Part shown: positions 54,584 to 63,300 of the stretch, piece by piece | How the letters are laid out: each line of letters starts with the position of its first letter | Position numbering within the stretch: the first letter of the stretch is position 1 | Source of the DNA: Parabacteroides sp. FAFU027 | GTDB taxonomy: Bacteria > Bacteroidota > Bacteroidia > Bacteroidales > UBA7332 | Direction of reading: 5' to 3' | Assembly: GCF_022808675.1 (NCBI RefSeq) | Contig: NZ_JAKZKV010000003.1 | Coordinates: 248,001 to 312,000, forward strand | Length of the DNA stretch: 64,000 nt | Program-made: the position numbers and the translations under genes | Notes under the pieces: generated by a model | Databases searched by the model: none | Seen by the model: only the letters and a program-made list of their open reading frames with translations | What the model was told of the DNA's origin: nothing

Positions 54584-54830
54584 TACGACTCGTAGGTTGC
54601 ACACTGCAAATAACAATGTGCAACCTTAGCCTCGTAAGTAAGCCTTTGTTTCATGACATTACACTACTTACGACTCGTAAGTTGCACACTGCAATGAACA
54701 ATGCGCAACCTTGGTCTCGTAAGTAAGCCAATGTTTCGCGACATTATACTATTTACGACTCGTAGGTTGCTTTCTGCCCTCAGCAAAGAACAACCTTTGC
54801 TCCGTAAGTAGTCTGTTATTTGCTTCGCAA
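54584..54830. repeat. Three tandem 85-bp units with internal palindromes
   Basis: The motif TACGACTCGTA starts at 54584, 54669 and 54754, an exact 85-bp period. Each unit has an inner palindrome-like TTACGACTCGTAA, a longer inverted pair GTTGC...GCAAC and ends CTCGTAAGTAAG or TCCGTAAGTAG. Units 1 and 2 are close copies; unit 3 has diverged in the middle (ttgctttctgccctcagc). The array lies 140 nt upstream of the DUF6261-like gene. Confidence 0.88.
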
Positions 54831-54970
54831 AGGTCACTTCACCGGTTGGTAAATCCTCCGGCTGATGCGATGAGGTGATCAATGCTCTGATATTTCGGTT
54901 TCGGGGTTATACACTAATATGTATAGCCTGCTTTTACGGAGGGTTTTATTTATCTATAAATCATATTGCT

Positions 54971-55702
54971 ATGCAGTATTACAAATTTAGATTGATGAGT
55001 AACAGGGGGCTCTCCACCTGTGGCCAGATGATCATCAATGATGTGAGTGAATCGGATGTGGCAGAGGTAATTACCTCCCACTCCAAGTATCAAAATGTGA
55101 TAAAGGCACTGACCGACCTCAACACGGCTATCCGGCGCAATCCCGTAGATGGATCGACAATGGCTGAATGTAAAGAGATGCGGGACGAAGATTTTATTGC
55201 TATCGGTAATTATGTTGAAGGTTCGACCAATGCACCAATTGCCGACATCAAAGCGGCAGCCATTCAAATCAACAAATGGCTCAAACCGCTCTGTCTATAT
55301 TTCCAACGTCAGAAAATCGGCGACCAGGCGAGCCGGATCAACGAAGCGATTACCAAGCTTCGATTGCCAGAAAATGCCGACGCCGTGCAAAAGCTGTCAT
55401 TGAAAGATGCTACGGACAAATTAGAACTATTAACCAAAGCGGCTGATAAAAACTACCGGGATACAAAGACCACCAAGATGGAGAATAAAGAGGCCGGTTC
55501 TGCAACCTACTACCGGGAGCCTTTTATCCAAAGCCTTTCCAGTTTGCTCAAATGGGTTGACAGCAAAGGCCAGGCTGATGAAGATCCGGTGTGGATTGCT
55601 CTTTACAAAGTGCTGCACAACCGGTATGAGGTTTCCTGCACTGCGGCTCACTCTAAAGATTCATCATCGGACAACAACGAGAGCAATTCTTCGGAAACGT
55701 GA
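54971..55702 (+). CDS. DUF6261-like protein
   Basis: 243-aa soluble, mainly helical protein starting MQYYKFRLMSNRGLSTCGQM at 54971; the upstream open frame is rejected. Motifs DLNTAIRRNPVDGSTMAECK, EMRDEDFIAIGNYVEG and KKDRNYRDTKTT-type sequence fit a family I recall as DUF6261, expanded in some Bacteroidales and of unknown function. The C-terminus is low-complexity (HSKDSSSDNNESNSS). It sits between the 85-bp tandem array and a REP-like palindrome, an arrangement suggesting mobility or repeat association. Confidence 0.65.
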   Translation: MQYYKFRLMSNRGLSTCGQMIINDVSESDVAEVITSHSKYQNVIKALTDLNTAIRRNPVDGSTMAECKEMRDEDFIAIGNYVEGSTNAPIADIKAAAIQINKWLKPLCLYFQRQKIGDQASRINEAITKLRLPENADAVQKLSLKDATDKLELLTKAADKNYRDTKTTKMENKEAGSATYYREPFIQSLSSLLKWVDSKGQADEDPVWIALYKVLHNRYEVSCTAAHSKDSSSDNNESNSSET

Positions 55703-55711
55703 TTGCGGTTA

Positions 55712-55744
55712 ATTAACGGGGTGACTTAAAGTCACCCTGTTAAT
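55712..55744. repeat. REP-like palindrome upstream of the transposase
   Basis: ATTAACGGGGTGACT and AGTCACCCTGTTAAT are 15-bp arms (one G-T mismatch pair) around TAA. The core GGGGTGACTnnnAGTCACC is the same as in the palindromes inside and after the transposase gene. It may also terminate the DUF6261-like gene. Confidence 0.85.
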
Positions 55745-55797
55745 AAGAACATCCATAAATAAAACATAGAAAATACACATCCTGTAAATGCTTTATT

Positions 55798-56442
55798 ATG
55801 TTTTTTGAAGAAGGACATCTGTATCATATCTATAATCAGGGAAATAACAAACAACAGATATTCTTTAACCGGGAGAATTATCTGCATTTCCTACGAAAGA
55901 TAAATACCCATATCTTACCACATGCAGATATATTAGCCTGGTGCCTGATGCCCAATCATTTTCATTTAATGGTGTATGTAAATGCATTGACGGTTACTGT
56001 TGAAGCTGATACTGACGGGGTGACTTCGAGTCACCCCGTCAGTATCAGCCCTACCTCAACCCAAGACCTCCCTCCAAAACAAATTATCTTCAATGATAAT
56101 ATTGCGATCATGCTTCGCTCCTATACAAGAGCGATTCACAAGGTAAGGGGTAGTAGCGGAGCATTATTTCGTGAAGCTACAAAAGCAGAATGTATCACCA
56201 AATCTGAAGGAATCACTCCCTCGTTCTACAATACCCATAGAGGTACTCTGCTCAATATTTCTCAAGCTGAACATGAATATCCTCAGGTCTGCTTTGATTA
56301 CATACATTTCAATCCGGTAAATGCCGGTCTGGTCAATGCTCCTGAAAAATGGGAATATTCATCTTACCAGGATTATCGAGGATATAGAAATGGGAAATTA
56401 ATCAATAGAAACAGGGCAGGAGAATTTGGGTTGCATATTTGA
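55798..56442 (+). mobile_element. REP-associated tyrosine transposase (RAYT, Y1 HUH family)
   Basis: 214-aa single-strand transposase of the IS200/REP-associated type. The HUH motif is NHFHLMVYV (H54, H56) and the catalytic tyrosine is Y109 in LRSYTRAIHKVRGSSGALF. The C-terminal CFDYIHFNPVNAGLVNAPEK and WEYSSYQDYRGYR are typical of RAYTs. Residues 70-84 are encoded by a REP palindrome (56005-56049) read in frame, inserted between the HUH motif and the tyrosine helix, a region normally variable. Related palindromes lie on both sides. The frame is intact, so activity is possible. Confidence 0.9.
56005..56049. repeat. REP palindrome inside the transposase gene
   Basis: Perfect 21-bp arms (56005-56025 with 56029-56049) around TCG; the core is GACGGGGTGACT/AGTCACCCCGTC. 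The element is 45 nt, exactly 15 codons, and leaves the reading frame open. Confidence 0.95.
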
Positions 56443-56446
56443 TATT

Positions 56447-56509
56447 TAAATTAGACTGAGAACTGACGGGGTGACTTCAAGTCACCCCGTCAGTTCTCAG
56501 TCTAATTTA
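56447..56509. repeat. REP palindrome downstream of the transposase
   Basis: Perfect 30-bp arms (56447-56476 with 56480-56509) around TCA, with the same GACGGGGTGACT core. It begins 4 nt after the transposase stop codon region and can act as its terminator. Further degenerate pieces (AGGGTGACTTTGAATCATCCC and AAATCATCCCGTAA) follow to about 56570. Confidence 0.93.
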
Positions 56510-56576
56510 CAGGGTGACTTTGAATCATCCCGTAACTTACGTCAGAACTTAAATCATCCCGTAATCTATAATTGAA

Positions 56577-56584
56577 TATCTTTG
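56577..56584 (+). promoter_or_regulatory. -7 box directly before the nucleoid-associated protein gene
   Basis: TATCTTTG, an exact TAnnTTTG, only 4 nt before the ATG at 56589. If used, the mRNA would be leaderless or nearly so. Confidence 0.4.
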
Positions 56585-56588
56585 CATC

Positions 56589-57620
56589 ATGATACAAGCA
56601 AAGCCGCAATCCATTCAGCAAATCAGCATTCACCGCGTGGGCAATAAGCTGCGCGAGGAAGAACTTCGTTTGTCCAAATCATGCATCGATATCAGTGAGC
56701 CGATTTGTGAATTGTTGGTAAGGTACTTCCTCTCCCCTTTCAAGAATGCAGATTACTTTAACCTGCATCACGAAAGCGACCTGATGCTGAATGAGGTTTA
56801 TGCCTTTGTTAGTCGAATTTTTGAGAATCCGGACAACTTATACGACCAATCGGTCAACCTGGCCAAGCATCTTTACGAACAATCTGTTCACCCAAAGATC
56901 AAAGCCGGAGAATTTTATGTGGTTTACTTTAAGGATTGCGTGGTGGAAGATGAAGTGGTGGATGCCGTTGGTTTGTTTAAGTCCGAATCGAAAGAGACAT
57001 ACCTGCGCGTATTTCCCTCGGGCGACAACTTTGAAATCAACAGCGAGAATGGAATCAACATCAATAAGCTGGACAAAGGCTGTCTTATTTTCAATACCGA
57101 AAAGGAAAGAGGCTATCTCGTCTGTGCTATTGACTCTCTCAACCGCGGGGCAGAGGCAAAATACTGGATGGATGATTTCCTGCGTATCCGTTTCCGTGAC
57201 GATGAGTTCTTCCAGACCGGCAACCTGATGTCGATGTGCCAGAGCTTCGTGGCGCAGGTGCCCGATGTGGAGAAAAAAGAGAAGGTTGAAATTATGAAAA
57301 AGGCGGTCAGCTTCCTCAAGGAGAATGAGAAGGTGGAGTTTGACGACTTTGCCGGGCAACTGCTCCAGGAGGCGCAGATGCGCAAAGCCTTTGTCGAACA
57401 CAAACGTACCTTCGAAAAAGAGCGCAACGTGGTCATCCCGGATAAAATCACCGTCTCCAACGAAGCGGTAAAAAAAGAGGCGAAAAAGGTGAAGAACGTC
57501 ATCATCCTCGACAACAATTATCGCATCACAATTGATGGCAGCACCGAATACATCGAGAAGGGTTTTGACCCCTATAAGGAGATGAGTTTTTATAAGTTGT
57601 ATTTCAATGAGGAGAAGTGA
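56589..57620 (+). CDS. Nucleoid-associated protein (NdpA/YejK family)
   Basis: 343-aa protein of the 37-kDa nucleoid-associated family. Conserved segments are ISIHRVGNKLREEELRLSKS, FKNADYFNLHHE, YWMDDFLRIRFRDDEFFQT and the C-terminal KVKNVIILDNNYRITIDGS. Homologues bind DNA, with an unclear role in nucleoid organisation. The start at 56589 gives a family-like N-terminus. It is flanked by REP debris upstream and a converging glycosidase gene downstream. Confidence 0.87.
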   Translation: MIQAKPQSIQQISIHRVGNKLREEELRLSKSCIDISEPICELLVRYFLSPFKNADYFNLHHESDLMLNEVYAFVSRIFENPDNLYDQSVNLAKHLYEQSVHPKIKAGEFYVVYFKDCVVEDEVVDAVGLFKSESKETYLRVFPSGDNFEINSENGININKLDKGCLIFNTEKERGYLVCAIDSLNRGAEAKYWMDDFLRIRFRDDEFFQTGNLMSMCQSFVAQVPDVEKKEKVEIMKKAVSFLKENEKVEFDDFAGQLLQEAQMRKAFVEHKRTFEKERNVVIPDKITVSNEAVKKEAKKVKNVIILDNNYRITIDGSTEYIEKGFDPYKEMSFYKLYFNEEK

Positions 57621-57634
57621 CCCTCAAATTTCGC

Positions 57635-58975
57635 TTATTCTCCCAGAAACTCTTTCACCCAAAGCCCGCTATCTTTGATGATGCGGGTTTGTTGTTTAAA
57701 ATCGACATGGACTAAACCAAATCGAGAGTTAAAACCATCCCGCCATTCGAAGTTATCCATCAACGTCCAGATGAAATAGCCACCCACATTTACCCCTTCC
57801 CGTTTCGCACGTAATACCTGCCCGATGTAATCCTGCAAATATTTGGTCCGGCGGGTATCATGCACCTTTCCATTGACTATTTTGTCACGAAATGCAGCCC
57901 CGTTTTCCGATACGATAATCTGCTTAATCGGATATTGGGAAAACTGTTTCAGAATATGATATATCCCGGCCGGATAAACCTCCCACCCATTTGCCGTCAG
58001 CGGTCGGTTGAGCTTACGAAACGGTACATAAAAGGCCTTCAGGTAAGGCATCAGCATGGAGGAACGGGCTGTCAGCGAGTAATAGTTCTGTAAACCGATG
58101 AAATCAAAGTCAAACTTCATCAGCTCTTTATCATAAGGATGAATGTATTTCTCAATACGCTCGAGTACCGGAAGCTCCATCAGCGGATAATTCATCCCCA
58201 ATAACGGCTCAATGTAGAGGCGGTTAAACAATGCATCCACCCGCTTTGCAGCGCGGATATTGGCCGGATGGTCGTTAACGGGTCGCACATGCGAACAGGA
58301 AAAGGTGGTTCCGATATTCGCATCAGGCACATTGCGGCGGATGATACGTCCGCCCTCTGCCTGACAGAGGTTGGAGTGATGTACTGCGGGCAGAAAATTA
58401 TGAATTCCGTATCTCCCCGGAGCAAAATACCCCACCAGATAACCTAATGCCGTAAAGGAAAACGGCTCATTCATTACAAACCAGTTCTTCACCCGGTCAC
58501 CGAAGCGACGGGAGCAAATGTCAGCATATTCAGCAAACCAATAATGGATATCACGGTTAGTCCAGCCGCCTTTTTTTTCCAGTTCAAGGGGTAAATCCCA
58601 ATGGTAAAGCGTCAGCCAGGGAGTTACCCCGCGTTCCAGACACGAGTCTATCACCCGTTGATAGAAGTCAATGCCCGTTTCGTTGATCCGACCGGTGCCG
58701 TCGGGTAGTATCCGCGGCCACGAAAGTGAAAACCGAAAATTCGGAATATTCAGCTCGTTAATAATAGAGATATCTTCGGCATATTGATTGTAGAAATCAC
58801 AGGCCACATCGCCATTGGAACCGTCTTTTATACGCTTTCCTTTTTGGGTAAAATGGTCCCAAATGGACATCCCCTTACCATCTGCATCATGTGCACCTTC
58901 AATCTGATAGGAAGATGCGGCTACTCCCCACTGAAAATCATCACCGAATTCTTTTCGGGTATAGTATGTACTCAT
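57635..58975 (-). CDS. Glycoside hydrolase family 1 beta-glucosidase
   Basis: 446-aa GH1 enzyme starting MSTYYTRKEFGDDFQWGVAA (58975). The acid/base is E170 in WFVMNEPFSF and the nucleophile E357 in IIVSENGAAF. QIEGAHDADGKGMSIWDHF and LMDNFEWRDGFNSRFGLVHV are also conserved. There is no signal peptide, so it acts on imported beta-linked oligosaccharides in the cytoplasm. It is a single gene, divergent from the phosphodiesterase gene at 59186. Exact sugar specificity is not predictable. Confidence 0.93.
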   Translation of the reverse strand: MSTYYTRKEFGDDFQWGVAASSYQIEGAHDADGKGMSIWDHFTQKGKRIKDGSNGDVACDFYNQYAEDISIINELNIPNFRFSLSWPRILPDGTGRINETGIDFYQRVIDSCLERGVTPWLTLYHWDLPLELEKKGGWTNRDIHYWFAEYADICSRRFGDRVKNWFVMNEPFSFTALGYLVGYFAPGRYGIHNFLPAVHHSNLCQAEGGRIIRRNVPDANIGTTFSCSHVRPVNDHPANIRAAKRVDALFNRLYIEPLLGMNYPLMELPVLERIEKYIHPYDKELMKFDFDFIGLQNYYSLTARSSMLMPYLKAFYVPFRKLNRPLTANGWEVYPAGIYHILKQFSQYPIKQIIVSENGAAFRDKIVNGKVHDTRRTKYLQDYIGQVLRAKREGVNVGGYFIWTLMDNFEWRDGFNSRFGLVHVDFKQQTRIIKDSGLWVKEFLGE

Positions 58976-59185
58976 AAATCGTATTTTCCTCAAAGAAATG
59001 AAATGCTTATAATACTTTCATTGCGAAAGTATGACAGAAACATTACAGCACACTTACACCCTGTACTCCCCTTAAAAACAAACATTTACCCAACACAAAA
59101 AGTAACCGAAACATCAATATATTTCAATACCGCTGTAATCAAGCCGAACTTACTTTGCCTGGGTAAATCCCAAAAGACAACGGTT

Positions 59186-60112
59186 ATGATGAAAAAGTTT
59201 CTATTTTTGTTCCTGATGATTAATGCAACTATGACAATGAACGCCTCCTGCCCCGACGAACAATTTGCCGACCGCGACCTGAAGATTCTGAGTTGGAACA
59301 TCTATATGCTCCCTTATATCAGCATCTGGAACAACAATCAGGAACGCGCACGAATGATTGTGCGTGAACTGGAGCATTCAGATTACCAGATTATTGTTTT
59401 TCAGGAAGCCTTCAGTAGCCGTTGCCGGAATATCATTGCTAAAGGGTTGGCGGAGAAATTCCCCTATCAATACGGACCGGAGAATCCGAACTACATTCCG
59501 GTTTTTACCAATAGCGGACTGTGGGTTGTCAGTAAAATCCCGTTGAAAAAACTGGGTGTGATTAAGTTTAGCAAAAGCCAGGGGTATGATATGATTGCCC
59601 GCAAAGGTGCGGTATTGTTTGAAGGCATTTACCAGAATTCTCCTTTCCAGTTATTGGCCACTCACCTTCAGGCCGATGAACCTCACCTGATACGTGACCA
59701 ACAGTGCCTTGAAATCAGCGAACATCTGTTGAAACCGTATGAACAGGAACATATCCCGCAACTGATTTGCGGAGACTTTAACATTGATATGGATGATTCG
59801 CAGCACTATCGTAAGATGCTGGAGACACTGGATGCTCAAAACGGTGAAATCAGCGGTTCGATTACGTCAACGTATGACGAGATTGACAACCCGTTGGCAC
59901 GCATTCCCCGGGGGAAGAAACGAATCATCGACTACATCCTGGTCAGAAACAGCAAGCTAATACGCAAGATTGAGCGAAAAATACAGTTCATTTACTCCCA
60001 TAAGAAGAATGGCGATGTGGACTATTTATCGGACCACAATGCGATGGAGATGACTATTAATCTGGGGAAATTGTCTGAAGGAGATATTGCACAGCATTTT
60101 TCACTCAAATGA
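59186..60112 (+). CDS. Secreted endonuclease/exonuclease/phosphatase-fold protein (sphingomyelinase-C-like)
   Basis: 308-aa EEP-fold phosphodiesterase with a signal peptide (MMKKFLFLFLMINATMTMNA). Metal and catalytic motifs are LKILSWNIYMLPYISIW, QIIVFQEAFSS, LICGDFNIDMDD and YLSDHNAMEM; KRIIDYILV precedes the last. The spacing resembles bacterial neutral sphingomyelinase/phospholipase C proteins. Start at 59186 or 59189; the longer frame to 58784 overlaps the divergent glucosidase gene and is rejected. The 3' end overlaps the converging DedA gene by 12 nt. Confidence 0.8.
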   Translation: MMKKFLFLFLMINATMTMNASCPDEQFADRDLKILSWNIYMLPYISIWNNNQERARMIVRELEHSDYQIIVFQEAFSSRCRNIIAKGLAEKFPYQYGPENPNYIPVFTNSGLWVVSKIPLKKLGVIKFSKSQGYDMIARKGAVLFEGIYQNSPFQLLATHLQADEPHLIRDQQCLEISEHLLKPYEQEHIPQLICGDFNIDMDDSQHYRKMLETLDAQNGEISGSITSTYDEIDNPLARIPRGKKRIIDYILVRNSKLIRKIERKIQFIYSHKKNGDVDYLSDHNAMEMTINLGKLSEGDIAQHFSLK

Positions 60113-60757
60113 TTCGGCATTGTAGTTTAGCTTTTTCATCCGGATTGCTTTCTGCCGAAGCCACAACCTGTACAACACATACAAAAGCAGAGCCAAAGGG
60201 AAAATTCCCATCCCCATTCTTATTCCGATAAGATAACCGGAAACACTCTGCCAATAAGGACCAATAACATACCCCGCCATCACATAAAAAACGGACCAAA
60301 GCATGGCAGTCGCAGGTAAAACGACGGCATATTTGCGGACCGGATAATTCATTAATCCCAGCAATACCGCCACATATCCACGGATAAAAGGCGAAATCCG
60401 TCCGAGGAAGACTCCAGCGAACCCTTTTCGTTGAATTTTTCGCGACAACTTATCCAGCTTTTTCATGGAAATAGGAATCCACCGGGGCTTTCGTTCCATA
60501 ATTGCATTACCAAACAGGAAGAACAGTGTAAATAAAATCCCACTGCCCAACATGTCTCCGGCAAATGCCGATAAGATAATCCATCCGGCATTCAGGAGCC
60601 CCGAATAGGACAGATATCCGGAGTAAATCAGCACCAGTTCATTCGGTATGGGATTGGGAACTCCCACTTCTTGCAGGAAGACCAGCAAAAAGAGAATCAG
60701 GTATCCGTGACAAAGGATATTATTCAGGAAATCAGATGGGATATTTGCGATAGTCAT
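60101..60757 (-). CDS. DedA-family membrane protein
   Basis: 218-aa inner-membrane protein with about five hydrophobic segments. DedA hallmarks are FLQEVGVPNPIPNELVLIYS near the N-terminus (the family Glu) and FLGRISPFIRGYVAVLLGLM (the paired Arg residues). Members recycle lipid carriers or phospholipids across the membrane and are linked to proton-motive-force homeostasis. It overlaps the end of the convergent phosphodiesterase gene by 12 nt. Confidence 0.88.
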   Translation of the reverse strand: MTIANIPSDFLNNILCHGYLILFLLVFLQEVGVPNPIPNELVLIYSGYLSYSGLLNAGWIILSAFAGDMLGSGILFTLFFLFGNAIMERKPRWIPISMKKLDKLSRKIQRKGFAGVFLGRISPFIRGYVAVLLGLMNYPVRKYAVVLPATAMLWSVFYVMAGYVIGPYWQSVSGYLIGIRMGMGIFPLALLLYVLYRLWLRQKAIRMKKLNYNAESFE

Positions 60758-60879
60758 TAGGTTTCAATTTGGAAATTAATGACTATAAAAGTAAGTCATT
60801 GATATGTCAGCCTTATTTCAGCAATAGTATGTTTTCGTTACCTGTTTACAAATCAGAAATCATTTTAGATACTTACAAT

Positions 60880-60914
60880 AAAAAAAACCGCCATCAGATT
60901 TCTCCGACAGCGGT
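60880..60914 (-). terminator. Terminator of the pstS transcript
   Basis: ACCGC/GCGGT (60887-60891 with 60910-60914) encloses TCGGA-GAAA-TCTGA, an inner stem with a GNRA tetraloop, followed on the minus strand by eight U residues (60880-60887). Confidence 0.88.
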
Positions 60915-60940
60915 CGCGCTTTTAATTATCCAAAAACCGA

Positions 60941-61750
60941 TTAGTTCAAAGGAACATAACCTACTTTTTCAACAATATCCTGTCCTTGTGCTGACAAAAC
61001 GAAATCAACAAACGGTTTGCAAGCTGCCTCTTTCTTCTTATTTATATAAAAGAACAATGGACGAATAATCGGATAAGTTTTATTTTTAGCCGTAGCCATA
61101 GATGGTTCTACAAAATTTTTACCATCGAATGACACGTGAAGAGCTTTTACATCTTTTTCAAGGTAAGCTAACCCTACATATCCGATAGCCCCTTTAGTCT
61201 GGCTAACCGATTGTACAATAGCACCGGTAGCAGGCATACTCATGATACCATTAGCATAGTTTTTATTCTTCAGGATGTGCTCTTTGAAGAACTCATACGT
61301 ACCTGAACTTGATTCACGAGAATAAGGAATGATTTTCATATCAGGACCACCCACTTCTTTCCAGTTTTTGATTTTACCGGTGAAGATACCTTCGAGTTGT
61401 GCACGGGTAAGTTTTGAAACTGGGTTTGAAGGATTCACAATTACAGCCAAAGCATCGTAAGCGATTACTTTTTCTACTGCTGTAGAACCAGCTTCCTGCA
61501 TTTTTACCTTTTCGTCGAATTTCATTTTACGTGAAGCCATAGCCACGTCGGTAGTACCATCGAGCAATGCAGCGATACCCACACCGCTACCACCACCTAC
61601 TACTGATACTGATTTATGAGTTTTCTTCAGGAAAGCTTCTGCTTCTTTTTGAGCCAAAGGCAATACAGTATCACTACCTTTCAATTTTTGTGCCTGGAAT
61701 GAAGGAACCAATGCGCATACCATCAGCGCTGAGATTACTAACTTTTTCAT
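60941..61750 (-). CDS. pstS: Periplasmic phosphate-binding protein
   Basis: 269-aa solute-binding protein of the Pst phosphate importer. The signal peptide is about 1-20. Phosphate-site motifs are LKGSDTVLPL, VGGGSGVGIAAL, SRKMKFDE, YSRESSSGTYEFF and AIGYVGLAYL. It captures phosphate for PstCAB. It follows the OprP-like porin gene by 126 nt on the same strand; pstC lies on the opposite strand further right, so the locus is divergently organised. Strong terminator after the gene. Confidence 0.93.
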   Translation of the reverse strand: MKKLVISALMVCALVPSFQAQKLKGSDTVLPLAQKEAEAFLKKTHKSVSVVGGGSGVGIAALLDGTTDVAMASRKMKFDEKVKMQEAGSTAVEKVIAYDALAVIVNPSNPVSKLTRAQLEGIFTGKIKNWKEVGGPDMKIIPYSRESSSGTYEFFKEHILKNKNYANGIMSMPATGAIVQSVSQTKGAIGYVGLAYLEKDVKALHVSFDGKNFVEPSMATAKNKTYPIIRPLFFYINKKKEAACKPFVDFVLSAQGQDIVEKVGYVPLN

Positions 61751-61876
61751 ATTGTTTTGTTTATAAGAGTTTTAGACTTATCAAATCAGGTTTAGTAAAG
61801 CGTAATTTATCTCCGCCAAAATCCATAGGGATAAGCAGCAAATAATTAACGCTTAACTAAACCTTATTGTTTGGAA

Positions 61877-63256
61877 TTAGAATTTGTATTGGAAACGAAG
61901 TGTAAACAAATTGTCTTTCAGGTCAGCTTTGTAACCTTTCAGGTTAGTTTTTTCGTTTGAAACAATATCATAATAAGCCATGATGCGAACGTTTGCGTTC
62001 ATACGGTAAAGGTAACCAAGACCCAAAGTTGAGTAGGCGATGTCTCCTTTACCTGTTTTAGCGCCTACACCAATTTGGTCAGCAGAGATTTTAGTGTTAG
62101 GGTCATACCAGTCGTATTTTACCTCAATACTATGTTTGGTATCAGCGATATCTTGTACTAAGTGCACATAACCACCTTGGAATTTACGTATGTAAGTTCC
62201 ACCACCATAAACGTCATCAGTTGAAGAAGACACACCGATAGTTGTTGCGGCAGCATTTGATGTTGTATATCCTGGAAGGTTACCTGATTTTGGGCTTGAA
62301 GAGCTTCCGCTGGTTCCTGGTTGAGTTCCTCCGATATACTCAGCACGCAATGTAGTCAAACCCAAAACCGAGCTTGTACTTACCTGAGCGTCAAAACCTA
62401 AATATTCACGTTTTGCAAAACCGAAATCACTTGCATTGTTAGCGTTTGCAACAACTGGAGAGTTCTTGAAAGCACCATTTTCAACAACATAGACATTACC
62501 GGTTGAGCGAGCAACAAAACCTTCATACCCTGACACTCCCAAACCAAGTTTTGTATTACCAAAAGCCTTAGCAAATGAAAGGTGGCCGATAAAGTCTTTT
62601 TTGCTGTCAGTATCAAGATAGATACCATTTCCACCGAACAAACCAGCTTCAAGTTTCAACACATTCCATGGAGATGTTTTTGGAGCCTGAAGAGTCAGCA
62701 TTGCACCAAGATCTCTTTCATCAGGGAATAAGGTTTGGAAAATACGGCTTCTTTCCGGAGACTCGCGACGAGAAGAAGAGTAAGAAATTTCATATCCAAA
62801 TGGTCTGTCAAATACACCACCTTTTACAGCTACATAACCTACCCATGGATCCAGGATGTTCAAATAAGCATCCTTCAAACCGAGACCTTTTTCAGTCAAA
62901 TCAAACTGGATAGCGGCTTGACATCCGAAATCCTCATATGCAACTTTAATACGTCCACGACGAACACCAAAACGATTCATGCTTGTTGATTCGCTTCCAG
63001 AACGACCTGCACCAACTTTCATATCTTGTGACGGTTTCCAATCTTTTGAAGCCTTACCCACAGTATCAATTTGTGAAGATTGATATTGAGCCTGAACATA
63101 ACCTGAGATTTTAAGTTTGCTTGCAACGTTTTTAGCATCTTCCAAGTGAGTAACTCGTTGGTTCAACGACTCTACCGGATCAACATTTTCCTCCTGCGCA
63201 AAGGCAACCAGAGATGAGAATAATAAAGAACAAAGAGCAATAGATTTGAATTTCAT
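61877..63256 (-). CDS. Outer-membrane phosphate-selective-type porin (OprP/OprO-like)
   Basis: 459-aa barrel from MKFKSIALCSLLFSSLVAFA (63256). After the signal peptide come a short coiled coil (VDPVESLNQRVTHLEDAKNV) and a porin domain with ISGYVQAQYQSSQID, GVRRGRIKVAYEDFG and the C-terminal strand FTLRFQYKF ending in Phe. Ser/Gly-rich loops are seen near residues 320-350. With pstS downstream and pstC divergent, it probably admits phosphate across the outer membrane. The longer frame to 63319 lacks a signal peptide start and is rejected. Confidence 0.85.
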   Translation of the reverse strand: MKFKSIALCSLLFSSLVAFAQEENVDPVESLNQRVTHLEDAKNVASKLKISGYVQAQYQSSQIDTVGKASKDWKPSQDMKVGAGRSGSESTSMNRFGVRRGRIKVAYEDFGCQAAIQFDLTEKGLGLKDAYLNILDPWVGYVAVKGGVFDRPFGYEISYSSSRRESPERSRIFQTLFPDERDLGAMLTLQAPKTSPWNVLKLEAGLFGGNGIYLDTDSKKDFIGHLSFAKAFGNTKLGLGVSGYEGFVARSTGNVYVVENGAFKNSPVVANANNASDFGFAKREYLGFDAQVSTSSVLGLTTLRAEYIGGTQPGTSGSSSSPKSGNLPGYTTSNAAATTIGVSSSTDDVYGGGTYIRKFQGGYVHLVQDIADTKHSIEVKYDWYDPNTKISADQIGVGAKTGKGDIAYSTLGLGYLYRMNANVRIMAYYDIVSNEKTNLKGYKADLKDNLFTLRFQYKF

Positions 63257-63300
63257 TTTTTTCTGTTTTAATGTTTGATGCTGCAAAATAACCACCTCAA

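Larger units (their letters stand above)
54086..54970. other. Gene-free region with terminator and tandem repeats
   Basis: 885 nt without a credible gene. It holds the PHP terminator (54123-54153), a 7-bp inverted pair CGTTCGG/CCGAACG (54397-54403 with 54438-54444), a segment of small hairpins at about 54505-54580, and three 85-bp tandem units (54584-54830). The stretch 54160-54360 is AT-rich and I see nothing in it. Confidence 0.7.

Noticed and set aside
58784-59185. N-terminal extension of the phosphodiesterase into the glucosidase gene
   Set aside because: The added 134 residues overlap the divergent GH1 gene and precede a perfect signal peptide start at 59186.
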